Shown here: positions 52,345 to 59,472 of the stretch, one piece after another
How the letters are laid out: each line of letters begins with the position of its first letter
Numbering within the stretch: position 1 is the first letter of the stretch
Assembly: GCF_003633755.1 (NCBI RefSeq)
Contig: NZ_RBIL01000001.1
Coordinates: forward strand, 3,767,426 to 3,831,425
Direction of reading: 5' to 3'
DNA: 64,000 nucleotides
From: Solirubrobacter pauli
GTDB lineage: Bacteria; Actinomycetota; Thermoleophilia; Solirubrobacterales; Solirubrobacteraceae
The notes under the pieces: generated by a model
Told to the model about the DNA's origin: nothing
Databases searched by the model: none
Seen by the model: only the letters and a program-made list of their open reading frames with translations
Program-made: the position numbers and the translations under genes

Positions 52345-52986
52345 GTGAACATCGATCTCCAAGCCCGTGGGCGCCTCGTCGGGATCCTCTTCGCCCTCAC
52401 CTTCATCACCGGCATCGCGGCGGTGGTCTTCTACACCGACGATCCGCAGGCCGTGTCCGACGCCCGGCTCGGGCTGGGCGCGGTGTGCGAGCTGCTGCTG
52501 ATCGCGGCGAACCTGGGCACGGCGGTCGCGCTGTTCCCGCTGCTGCGCCAGCGGCACGAGGCGCTGGCGCTCGGCTACGTCGCCGGCCGCGTCGTCGAGT
52601 GCACGTTCATCGCGGTCGGCCTGCTCAGCGTGCTGGCGTTGACCGACGTGCGCGACTCGGACGTGCTCGTCGCGGTCAAGGACTGGACCTTCCTGCTGGG
52701 CCCGAACTTCGTCGTCGGCCTCAGCAACGGCCTGCTGCTCGGCTACCTGCTGTACCGCACCGGCCTGGTCCCGCGCGGGATGGCGATGGTCGGCATGTAC
52801 GGCGGGCCGGTGCTCACGCTCGCGGCCGTCGCGGTCATGGTCGGCGCGGTGGATGAGCTGCCGAAGCTCGCGGCGGCGCCGGAGATCGTCTGGGAGGGGT
52901 TCCTCGCCACCTACGTGGCGGTCAAGGGCTTCAAGGCGCCGGCCGGCGCCCGCGATCGGGCGCCGCTGGTCGCTGCGACGGCCTAG
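52345..52986 (+). CDS. DUF4386 membrane protein
   Basis: 213 residues with about six helices. RLVGILFALTFITGIAAVVF, then GRVVECTFIAVGLLSVLALT and GNGLLLGYLLYRTGLVPRGM-like sequence (SNGLLLGYLLYRTGLVPRGM) fit the DUF4386 family, which has no known function but is often next to TetR genes. GTG 52345 follows AAGGAGC. Controlled by the divergent TetR protein. Confidence 0.82.
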   Translation: MNIDLQARGRLVGILFALTFITGIAAVVFYTDDPQAVSDARLGLGAVCELLLIAANLGTAVALFPLLRQRHEALALGYVAGRVVECTFIAVGLLSVLALTDVRDSDVLVAVKDWTFLLGPNFVVGLSNGLLLGYLLYRTGLVPRGMAMVGMYGGPVLTLAAVAVMVGAVDELPKLAAAPEIVWEGFLATYVAVKGFKAPAGARDRAPLVAATA

Positions 52987-53297
52987 TAGTCGTCGTCGGG
53001 GTCGGGCTCGAGCTCGTCCTCTTCGTCTTCCTCGTCCTCGTCCGGGTCTTCACGAGCGGAGGACCGGGCGCGGCGGGTCTCGAACGTCTCGACGAGCTCG
53101 TCGCGCTTGTGCTCGTCGATCGCAGGGTCGTCACCGAGGAGGATCCACTCGCCGGCGTCGTCCTCCTCGTCCTCGATGAGCTCGAGATCCACGTGAGCCG
53201 AGTCATCCACGATGAGGACGATCTCGGTCTCGGGATTGAAGTAGGTCCCCGGGCGAGTGAGAAGCTCGTCCACGTCGAATCGGCGCAGGGCTGGCAT
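52983..53297 (-). CDS. Small acidic protein, unknown
   Basis: 104 residues. A basic-hydrophobic head (MPALRRFDVDELLTRPGTYF) then an acidic body ending in a run of Asp/Glu (DEDEEDEEDELEPDPDDDY). May bind cations or a basic protein. ATG 53297 is chosen because TAGCCT lies seven bases upstream; ATG 53315 is possible. Overlaps the DUF4386 stop by four bases on the opposite strand. Confidence 0.65.
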   Translation of the reverse strand: MPALRRFDVDELLTRPGTYFNPETEIVLIVDDSAHVDLELIEDEEDDAGEWILLGDDPAIDEHKRDELVETFETRRARSSAREDPDEDEEDEEDELEPDPDDDY

Positions 53298-53304
53298 GGC
53301 CGGG

Positions 53305-53310
53305 AGGCTA
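53305..53310 (-). promoter_or_regulatory. -10 TAGCCT of the acidic-protein gene
   Basis: Ends 7 bases before ATG 53297. Confidence 0.45.
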
Positions 53311-53589
53311 CCCATCCTGGCGCGTCAGACGCCGCTCGACCTCGGCTTCGACGTCGAGCGGCGGTTCACCGCGCGCGATCCGGCGCTCGTTGCGGGCTTC
53401 CACGAAAGCCCGGACTTCGGCGCGTAGGTCGTTCGTCGAGCGCGGCGCCTCGCGGTCGAACGTGATGTCCGAGCGTCCGATCTGGTCGTAGGTCCCGCGC
53501 GCGCCGAACGCCAGCGCCACGGCGACCACCCCGGCGAGGATCACGACGACCACGACGACGACTGGCAGCAGATCCTGCACGAAGGTCAA
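53308..53589 (-). CDS. Small single-helix membrane protein, unknown
   Basis: 93 residues. One N-terminal helix (LLPVVVVVVVILAGVVAVAL) then a charged cytoplasmic helix (LRAEVRAFVEARNERRIARG). TTG 53589 follows GGAGG by about 12 bases; GTG 53580 is an alternative. No family recognised. Confidence 0.6.
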   Translation of the reverse strand: MTFVQDLLPVVVVVVVILAGVVAVALAFGARGTYDQIGRSDITFDREAPRSTNDLRAEVRAFVEARNERRIARGEPPLDVEAEVERRLTRQDG

Positions 53590-53614
53590 TTGTGCCGATC
53601 GCCTCCAGACCGGG

Positions 53615-53620
53615 TACTCT
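53615..53620 (+). promoter_or_regulatory. -10 TACTCT of the acyl-CoA dehydrogenase gene
   Basis: Places the start of transcription near 53628, immediately before the operator at 53630. Confidence 0.45.
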
Positions 53621-53629
53621 TAGACCCTG

Positions 53630-53645
53630 TTGACTGACCAGTCAA
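53630..53645. promoter_or_regulatory. Operator TTGACTGACCAGTCAA
   Basis: Seven-base arms TTGACTG/CAGTCAA around AC. Sits at the predicted transcription start of the dehydrogenase gene. TetR-type fatty-acid regulators use sites of this kind; its regulator is not in the window. Confidence 0.7.
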
Positions 53646-53670
53646 TCTGGAGAGAAGGCAAGGAGTTCTG

Positions 53671-54837
53671 ATGGTCGATTTCACGCTGACCGACGAGCAG
53701 ATCGCCCTCCGCGAGATGGCGCATGACTTCGCGGAGAAGGAGATCCGGCCCGTCGCCTGGGAGTTCGACAAGGACGGCACGTGGCCGGCGGCGATCCTCG
53801 AGAAGGCGTGGGAGCTCGGCCTGATGAACTCCCACATCCCCGAGGAGTACGGCGGCCCGGGCGTGTCCTACCTCGAGGGTTGTCTGATCGAGGAAGAGCT
53901 CTCGTGGGGCTGCTCGGGCATCGCGACGTCGATCGGCGCGAACGGCCTCGCGACGGCGCCGCTGGCGCTCGCGGGCAGTGAGGAGCTCAAGGCCCAGTAC
54001 CTCGGGATGCTCACCGAGGCGCCCAAGTTCGCCGCCTTCTGCCTGACCGAGCCCGATGCCGGCTCCGACGTGTCCGGCATGCGCACCACCGCCACGCGCA
54101 AGGGCGACAAGTGGGTCATCAACGGCTCCAAGTGCTTCATCACCAACGGCGGGTACGCCGACTTCTTCACCGTCTACGCCAAGACGGACAAGGAGAAGGG
54201 CCACCGCGGCATCTCCGCCTTCATCGTCCCCAAGGACGACACCGTCACGGTGGACAAGAAGGAGGACAAGCTCGGCCAGCGCGCGTCGAACACCGCGACG
54301 ATCACGTTCAACGACACCGAGATCCCGCTCGGGAACCTGATCGGCGAGGAGAACAAGGGCTTCAAGATCGCGATGATGACCCTCGACCGCACGCGCCCCG
54401 GCGTGGCGGCGATGGCCACCGGCATCGCGCGCGCGGCCTTCGAGTTCGCGACGAGCTACTCCAAGGAGCGCGTGCAGTTCGGCGTGCCGATCGCCATGCA
54501 CCAGGGGATCCAGTTCATGATCGCCGACATGGCGACCAAGGTGCACCTGAGCCGCCTCGCCGCGTGGCAGTCCGCCGTGCTGCTCGACCAGGGCAAGCGC
54601 AACACGATCGAGTCCTCGCACGCCAAGCGCTACGCCGCCGACTCCGCGATGGAGGTCACCACGGACGCCGTCCAGGTCTACGGCGGCTACGGCTTCATCA
54701 AGGACTACCCGGTCGAGAAGCTCATGCGCGACGCGAAGATCATGCAGCTCTACGAGGGCACGTCGCAGATCCAGCGCCTCGTGATCGCGCGCGAGACGCT
54801 GCTGCCGCGCCGCATCGAGGAGCCCACGGCGGTCTAA
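53671..54837 (+). CDS. Acyl-CoA dehydrogenase
   Basis: 388 residues, the usual length. FAD-dependent first step of beta-oxidation. FTLTDEQIALREMAHDFAEK opens the N-terminal helical domain, AFCLTEPDAGSDVSGMRTTA is the flavin and substrate loop, and KIMQLYEGTSQIQRLVIARE has the catalytic Glu362 of the short/medium-chain group. A GAGAAGG-type ribosome site and an operator precede the ATG. Its last bases overlap the convergent hydrolase gene by four. Confidence 0.95.
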   Translation: MVDFTLTDEQIALREMAHDFAEKEIRPVAWEFDKDGTWPAAILEKAWELGLMNSHIPEEYGGPGVSYLEGCLIEEELSWGCSGIATSIGANGLATAPLALAGSEELKAQYLGMLTEAPKFAAFCLTEPDAGSDVSGMRTTATRKGDKWVINGSKCFITNGGYADFFTVYAKTDKEKGHRGISAFIVPKDDTVTVDKKEDKLGQRASNTATITFNDTEIPLGNLIGEENKGFKIAMMTLDRTRPGVAAMATGIARAAFEFATSYSKERVQFGVPIAMHQGIQFMIADMATKVHLSRLAAWQSAVLLDQGKRNTIESSHAKRYAADSAMEVTTDAVQVYGGYGFIKDYPVEKLMRDAKIMQLYEGTSQIQRLVIARETLLPRRIEEPTAV

Positions 54838-55595
54838 GCGGTCTCCACCTTCGCGACGAAGCCCAGGATGCGCTCCCACGCGTCCTGGGACTCGGCCGCG
54901 TACTGCTCCGCGCGCCGGTCGAAGAAGGAGTGCGGGGCGCCGTCGTAGACCTTGATCTCCTTCTCGACCGGCAGCGCCGCCTCGAAGGCGGCGATCTGGT
55001 CGGGCGGGATGTGGTCGTCGGCGCCGCCGAAGAGGCCGAGGACGGGGACCTTGGCATCGGGCGCGGCCTCGATCGCGCCGCGGTCCAGGAGGCCGCCGCT
55101 GCTGAGGATGCCGTAGAAGCCGACGACGCCGGCCAGACCCTCGTGGCCTTCGGTGGCCTGCACGAACGACTGGGCGCCGCCGAAGCAGAAGCCGACCGTG
55201 ATCGCGCGCTCCACGCCGGTGTGCTCGCGCAGGGCGGCGAGGGCGGCGGCGACGTCCTGGGCGACGGTCTCCGTCGTGGTCTGCCGCACGTGCGGCATGT
55301 AGTCGAAGTCCTCGTCCCGCGGTCCCAGCCCGGCCGTCCGGCCGAAGTAGTCGAAGGCGAGCGCGGGGTGGCCGGCGGCGGCGAAGCGCTCCGCGAGCTC
55401 CTCGTAGAAGCGGAACAGGCCGCGCACGTCGGGCAGGATCACGACGCCGGTCGAGCCCTCCGCACGGGCGAGGTAGGCCGAGAACGCCGTGCCGTCCGCG
55501 GACCGCAGCTCCAGGCGCTCGCCGGCGGCGCCGCCGGCGATGACCTGGAACCCGGGCGGGAGGTCGGGGACGATCGCGTCGAACGGGAAGCACAT
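54834..55595 (-). CDS. Dienelactone hydrolase-family protein
   Basis: 253 residues with the alpha/beta-hydrolase fold. The nucleophile is Cys137 (VGFCFGGAQSF), the acid GGADDHIPPDQ and the base APHSFFDRRAEQY: the Cys-Asp-His triad of dienelactone hydrolases. The family opens muconolactones in aromatic catabolism, and some members hydrolyse other esters. No other aromatic-degradation genes are adjacent. Start is ATG 55595. Confidence 0.92.
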   Translation of the reverse strand: MCFPFDAIVPDLPPGFQVIAGGAAGERLELRSADGTAFSAYLARAEGSTGVVILPDVRGLFRFYEELAERFAAAGHPALAFDYFGRTAGLGPRDEDFDYMPHVRQTTTETVAQDVAAALAALREHTGVERAITVGFCFGGAQSFVQATEGHEGLAGVVGFYGILSSGGLLDRGAIEAAPDAKVPVLGLFGGADDHIPPDQIAAFEAALPVEKEIKVYDGAPHSFFDRRAEQYAAESQDAWERILGFVAKVETA

Positions 55596-55607
55596 GGGCG
55601 GTGACCT

Positions 55608-56192
55608 CTACGGGCGTGGGGGAAAGGCGAATGCAGCGTGGGGCTCTACGTACCCACCTACCTCGATCACGATCTGGGCACCGTCGGTCAACTCGATCTC
55701 GGCGGGCTCCGAGTCGACGCGCTCGCCGGCGACGAACGCTTCGACCGCGCCGCTGAACGAGAGCAGGTGGCGCTGACCGAGGCGCTGGCCCCAGACCTCG
55801 AACAGGTCGGCGAGCGTCAGGCCGCGCGCGTCGAAGTCGACGACGCCGGTCGGCTCGAGCGTGCGCACGCGGGCCCGGCAGCGGGCGGCGTCGATGCGCC
55901 CGTTCTCGTCCGGGCGGGGTGCGTGAAGGCCGATGCCGGCCGGGATGAGCACCGCCTGGCGCTCCGCGAACAGCTCGACGTGCGCGCGGAATCGACCGTG
56001 CACCGGGCCCGCCTCACACGGTGCGCTCGTCGTGCCCGCGGGCGGCGCGAACGCGGGCCCCGCGCCGATCGCGACGGGGAACACGCCCTGCGCCCGGGGG
56101 ACGCCGCCGGGCGGGTCCCGCCACTGCTCCCGTGGCGTGCCGCCGCACCCGGCGAGGATCACCAGTCCGGCCAGCACTGGACGGATTTTCAT
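55608..56192 (-). CDS. Predicted lipoprotein, divergent from the copper operon
   Basis: 194 residues. Signal MKIRPVLAGLVILAGCGGTP with lipobox ILAGC. Two Cys in the mature part (APCEAGP and ARCRARVRT) may form a disulfide. The C-terminus GAQIVIEVGGYVEPHAAFAF is seen in secreted actinobacterial proteins. I do not know the function. It diverges from the His-rich lipoprotein gene, so a link to metal handling is possible. Confidence 0.7.
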   Translation of the reverse strand: MKIRPVLAGLVILAGCGGTPREQWRDPPGGVPRAQGVFPVAIGAGPAFAPPAGTTSAPCEAGPVHGRFRAHVELFAERQAVLIPAGIGLHAPRPDENGRIDAARCRARVRTLEPTGVVDFDARGLTLADLFEVWGQRLGQRHLLSFSGAVEAFVAGERVDSEPAEIELTDGAQIVIEVGGYVEPHAAFAFPPRP

Positions 56193-56215
56193 GGACCGGC
56201 CATTCGGCACGGCAC

Positions 56216-56221
56216 TAATCT
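56216..56221 (+). promoter_or_regulatory. -10 TAATCT of the copper operon
   Basis: Ends 7 bases before ATG 56229. Confidence 0.5.
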
Positions 56222-56228
56222 TGCCGCG

Positions 56229-57095
56229 ATGGGGTGGAGGTCGAAGCGGCTCGTGCCGCTGCTGGTCGCTGGCGTGCTGCTGGTCGTCGCGGGGTGTGGC
56301 GGCGGCGATGAGGCCGCGGGCGAGCTGCCGGCCCCGCCGCCCGCGAAGACGTTCGCGCTCGCGGGCTTCGAGCCGGTCGGCAAGGCCGAGGAAGGCGCGA
56401 AGACCGACGTGCGCTTCGCCATCCAGCAGCCCGACGGCCGGCCGCTGACCGCGTACGCCACCGGCGACGGCCCGCACACGGGCGTGCACGTGATGTACGT
56501 GCGCAGCGACCTCTCGGAGATCATCCATCGCCATCCGCCGATCGCCGCCGACGGCACGATCGACGACCAGGTGCGCTTCAAGGCCCCCGGCCGCTACCGC
56601 GTGGTCGTCGACGCCTACCCGAAGCAGGCGGCGGGCGGGCTGAAGAACTTCCAGCTGTTCCGCTGGCTCGACGTGGCCGGGGAGGCCAAGGACGAGCCGC
56701 TGCCCGCGTTCGCCGCCGAGCAGGAGGTCGACGGCTACACGGTGCGGATGGAGAGCGCGCCGGACCTGAAGGCGCTCGACGCCTCGCTGATCGACGTCAC
56801 GGTCACCGACCCGAAGGGGCGGCCGCCGACGCTGGAGCCGTACTTCGGCGCCCTCGCGCACGCGATCTTCTTCCGCGAGCAGTCGCTGGACTACTTCCAC
56901 ACGCACGTGTGCACGCCCGGGACGCCCGGCTGCACGAGCACGCTCGGGGGTGCCCAGGTGACGGGCAAGACGGGCGCGCCCGGCAAGCTCTCCGTCGGGG
57001 TCCTGCTCCCGGTCGCCGGCACGTGGCGCCTGTTCATCCAGGTGCGCGCGAACGGCAAGCTGTTGACCGCCCCGTTCACGCTCACCGTCAAGTGA
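56229..57095 (+). CDS. His-rich lipoprotein of the copper operon
   Basis: 288 residues, lipobox LVVAGCGGG. The mature part has two similar beta-rich domains. Likely metal ligands: HTGVHVMYVRSDLSEIIHRH and FFREQSLDYFHTHVCTPGTP, where the second combines two His and a Cys pair (HVCTPGTPGC). First gene of an operon with ycnI and a CopC-CopD fusion, so copper capture outside the membrane is the best guess. The family is not one I can name. Confidence 0.7.
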   Translation: MGWRSKRLVPLLVAGVLLVVAGCGGGDEAAGELPAPPPAKTFALAGFEPVGKAEEGAKTDVRFAIQQPDGRPLTAYATGDGPHTGVHVMYVRSDLSEIIHRHPPIAADGTIDDQVRFKAPGRYRVVVDAYPKQAAGGLKNFQLFRWLDVAGEAKDEPLPAFAAEQEVDGYTVRMESAPDLKALDASLIDVTVTDPKGRPPTLEPYFGALAHAIFFREQSLDYFHTHVCTPGTPGCTSTLGGAQVTGKTGAPGKLSVGVLLPVAGTWRLFIQVRANGKLLTAPFTLTVK

Positions 57096-57106
57096 GGTAC
57101 CCAGAC

Positions 57107-57682
57107 ATGCCCAGGTGGCTCCTGTCGCCGCTGACGGTCGTCGCCGTGCTCGTGCTCTGCGCGAGCGCGTCCGCGCACCCCAGCCTCAGCCCGCCGCTCG
57201 CGGAGCAGGGGACCAGCCAGACGTTCACGCTCGCCGTCCCGACCGAGAAGGAGGGCGTGACGACGACGCAGATCGAGCTCACGCCACCCGAGGGGTTCGC
57301 GCTCGAGGCCTTCGTACCCGCGGCCGGCTGGAAGCGCACGACGGACCAGACCGGCAGCGGCGAGGACGTGATCATCCGCAAGGCGACGTTCACCGGCGGC
57401 GCGACGCCCTCCGGCGAGGCGGCGGTGATCCAGTTCGTCGGTCACGGCGCCGAGGCGGGCGACTACGCGTTCCGCGTGCGTCAGACCTACTCGGACGGCA
57501 CGGTCGTCGCCTGGACCGGCGGCGAAGGCTCCGAGACGCCGGCCGCCCGCGTCGAGGTCAAGGCGCAGATCGGTGGTGGCAGCAGCTCGCTCGCGATCAT
57601 CGCGTTCGTGATCGCGACCGTGGCCCTCGTCGCCGGCGCGATCGCGCTGCTGCTGCAGGCGGGGAACCGCGAGCTGGCGTGA
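57107..57682 (+). CDS. ycnI: YcnI-like copper-binding protein (DUF1775)
   Basis: 191 residues. The signal peptide ends ASA and leaves His24 as the first residue of the mature protein (HPSLSPPLAEQ), the N-terminal His that chelates Cu in YcnI proteins. The DUF1775 beta-sandwich follows (FTLAVPTEKEGVTTTQIELT), with a C-terminal helix (LAIIAFVIATVALVAGAIAL) that anchors it. It should pass copper to the CopCD protein encoded next. Confidence 0.88.
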   Translation: MPRWLLSPLTVVAVLVLCASASAHPSLSPPLAEQGTSQTFTLAVPTEKEGVTTTQIELTPPEGFALEAFVPAAGWKRTTDQTGSGEDVIIRKATFTGGATPSGEAAVIQFVGHGAEAGDYAFRVRQTYSDGTVVAWTGGEGSETPAARVEVKAQIGGGSSSLAIIAFVIATVALVAGAIALLLQAGNRELA

Positions 57683-59316
57683 GGCGCGCGGCGCTCATCG
57701 CGCTCGTCCTCCTGCTCGCACTGCCGGCGGCGGCGTTCGGTCACGCCACGCTGGTCCGCACCACCCCCGGCTCGAGCGGCGTCGTCAACACGCCGCCGAG
57801 CACGGTCACGCTCGAGTTCAGCGAGCCCGTCGAGGCGCGGTTCGCGTCCGTGTCGGTCACCGACGCGCCCGGCAACCAGCTGCGCGACGGCCGCCCGACC
57901 GCCGCGGGCAACACGCTGACCGTGCCGATCAAGCCGATCGCCGAGGGCTGGTACCTCGTGTACTGGCGCGTGGTCTCGACCGATGGGCACCCGATCCGCG
58001 GCGCGTTCACGTTCGCGGTCGGCCCGAACCCGGGCCCGTCGCCCGAGTTCAAGATCCCGTCGATCGCGGAGACCGCGGCCACGCCCGAGCTCGTGACCGC
58101 GCGCTGGATCGTGCTGCTGGCCGCGATGGCGGCGATCGGCCTGTTCGCGCTCCGCCTGCTCACGGCCCGCCCCGCCCGGGACCTGCGCGGGGTAACCACG
58201 GCCTTCGGCGTCGCGTCCGTGGTGGCGCTGGTCGTCGCACCGGTCTACCTCGTGCTGTCAACGGCGCAGTTCTCCCTGCGAAGCGCCTTCGACCTCGGCG
58301 CGGTGCTGCCGCTGCTCGACGGCACCGAGTTCGGCAAGGGCTTCATCCGGCTGGAGCTGTGCTTCGCGCTGTTCGCGGCGGCCGCCGGGATCGCGATCTG
58401 GCTCGACGACCCCGCGCGCCCGCGCCGGACGATCGCCGACCTGCTGGCCACCAGCGGCGCGCTGCTGGCGGCCGCCGGCGTCCTGCTGGTCCCCGGCACG
58501 TCGGGGCACCCGGGCACGGCGGAGCCGCGCGGGCTCGCGATCCTGCTCGACGCCGTCCACCTCGGCGCCGGCTCGATCTGGCTCGGCGGCCTCGTCGGCC
58601 TCGTGATCCTGTGGCGCACGCAGCAGCTGGCACTCGCCTTCCGGCGCTTCTCCAGCGTCGCGCTGTGGGCCGTCGGCGTGCTCGTCGCGACCGGCGTCTG
58701 GGCGTCGATCGTGCACCTGCCCACGCTCGCCTCGCTGTGGGAGACCGGGTACGGCCAGTGGCTGCTGGTGAAGATCGCGCTGCTCTGCCTCGCGGCGGCA
58801 CTGGGCGCCGTCAACCTGCTGCGGACGAAGCCGCGGCTGGCCGCCGGTCAGCGTCAGTCGCCGCGGGTGGTGGGCGGCGAGATCGTGCTGATCGCGGGCG
58901 CCGTCTTCGCGGCCGCGGTCGTCACGAGCCTTGCCCCGCCGGCCAAGGCGATCGCGGAGATCGGCAAGCCGGCGGCGGAGGTCGGGCCCGGCCCGGTGAG
59001 CAAGACCGTCGAGCGCGGCGGCTACGAGCTCACCTTCGGCCTCACGCCGAACCGGGCCGCGACCCAGAACCAGGTGACGATCGCCGTGCGCAAGGACGGC
59101 AAGCCCGTCACGGGCGCGGTCGTGACCGAGAGCTTCACCATGCTCGACATGGAGATGGGCCGCCAGGAGTACGAGCTGGCCGAGACCGGGCCGGGCACGT
59201 ACGGCCGGGAGACGTCCGCGCTCGTGATGGCCGGCCGCTGGGGCCTCACCGTCCGCGTCGAGCCGCCTGGCGCCGAGCCGATCTCCGTGACCGTCCTCGA
59301 CCACGCCGAAGGATGA
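57679..59316 (+). CDS. CopC-CopD-YtkA fusion, copper transport protein
   Basis: 545 residues from GTG 57679 overlapping ycnI by four bases. The signal peptide leaves His22 as the mature N-terminus (HATLVRTTPGSSGVV), the CopC copper ligand; STDGHPIRGAFTFAV has the second CopC His. Eight or so helices form the CopD domain (about residues 145-430), with LDAVHLGAGSIWLGGLVGLV as its core. The C-terminal 95 residues are a YtkA/FixH-like domain (ESFTMLDMEMGRQEYELAET) with Met residues that could bind copper. Imports copper across the membrane. Confidence 0.9.
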   Translation: MRRAALIALVLLLALPAAAFGHATLVRTTPGSSGVVNTPPSTVTLEFSEPVEARFASVSVTDAPGNQLRDGRPTAAGNTLTVPIKPIAEGWYLVYWRVVSTDGHPIRGAFTFAVGPNPGPSPEFKIPSIAETAATPELVTARWIVLLAAMAAIGLFALRLLTARPARDLRGVTTAFGVASVVALVVAPVYLVLSTAQFSLRSAFDLGAVLPLLDGTEFGKGFIRLELCFALFAAAAGIAIWLDDPARPRRTIADLLATSGALLAAAGVLLVPGTSGHPGTAEPRGLAILLDAVHLGAGSIWLGGLVGLVILWRTQQLALAFRRFSSVALWAVGVLVATGVWASIVHLPTLASLWETGYGQWLLVKIALLCLAAALGAVNLLRTKPRLAAGQRQSPRVVGGEIVLIAGAVFAAAVVTSLAPPAKAIAEIGKPAAEVGPGPVSKTVERGGYELTFGLTPNRAATQNQVTIAVRKDGKPVTGAVVTESFTMLDMEMGRQEYELAETGPGTYGRETSALVMAGRWGLTVRVEPPGAEPISVTVLDHAEG

Positions 59317-59408
59317 CCAGAAAACTGCTCTTCGCGCTGCTGGCGCTCGTGCTCGGGATCGTGGCGTTGACGCTGGCGTTGAGCCTCGTCAACGGCGGGC
59401 TCGGTTGA
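59313..59408 (+). CDS. 31-residue membrane peptide of the copper operon
   Basis: ATG 59313 overlaps the CopCD stop (ATGA). The product starts MTRKLLFALLALVLGIVALT and is almost a single helix, ending NGGLG. Coupling to CopCD suggests a small accessory subunit. It is small enough that it would be missed by most gene callers. Confidence 0.55.
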   Translation: MTRKLLFALLALVLGIVALTLALSLVNGGLG

Positions 59409-59433
59409 CCGCGCATTTATCTCCCCTTACGCT
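59405..59433 (+). promoter_or_regulatory. Promoter of the LVIVD protein gene
   Basis: TTGACC (59405-59410), 17-base spacer, TACGCT (59428-59433). The -35 overlaps the stop codon of the 31-residue peptide. Confidence 0.55.
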
Positions 59434-59472
59434 GGGTTCAAATCACCCGGGGTCAAACGGAGGGGATGGACA

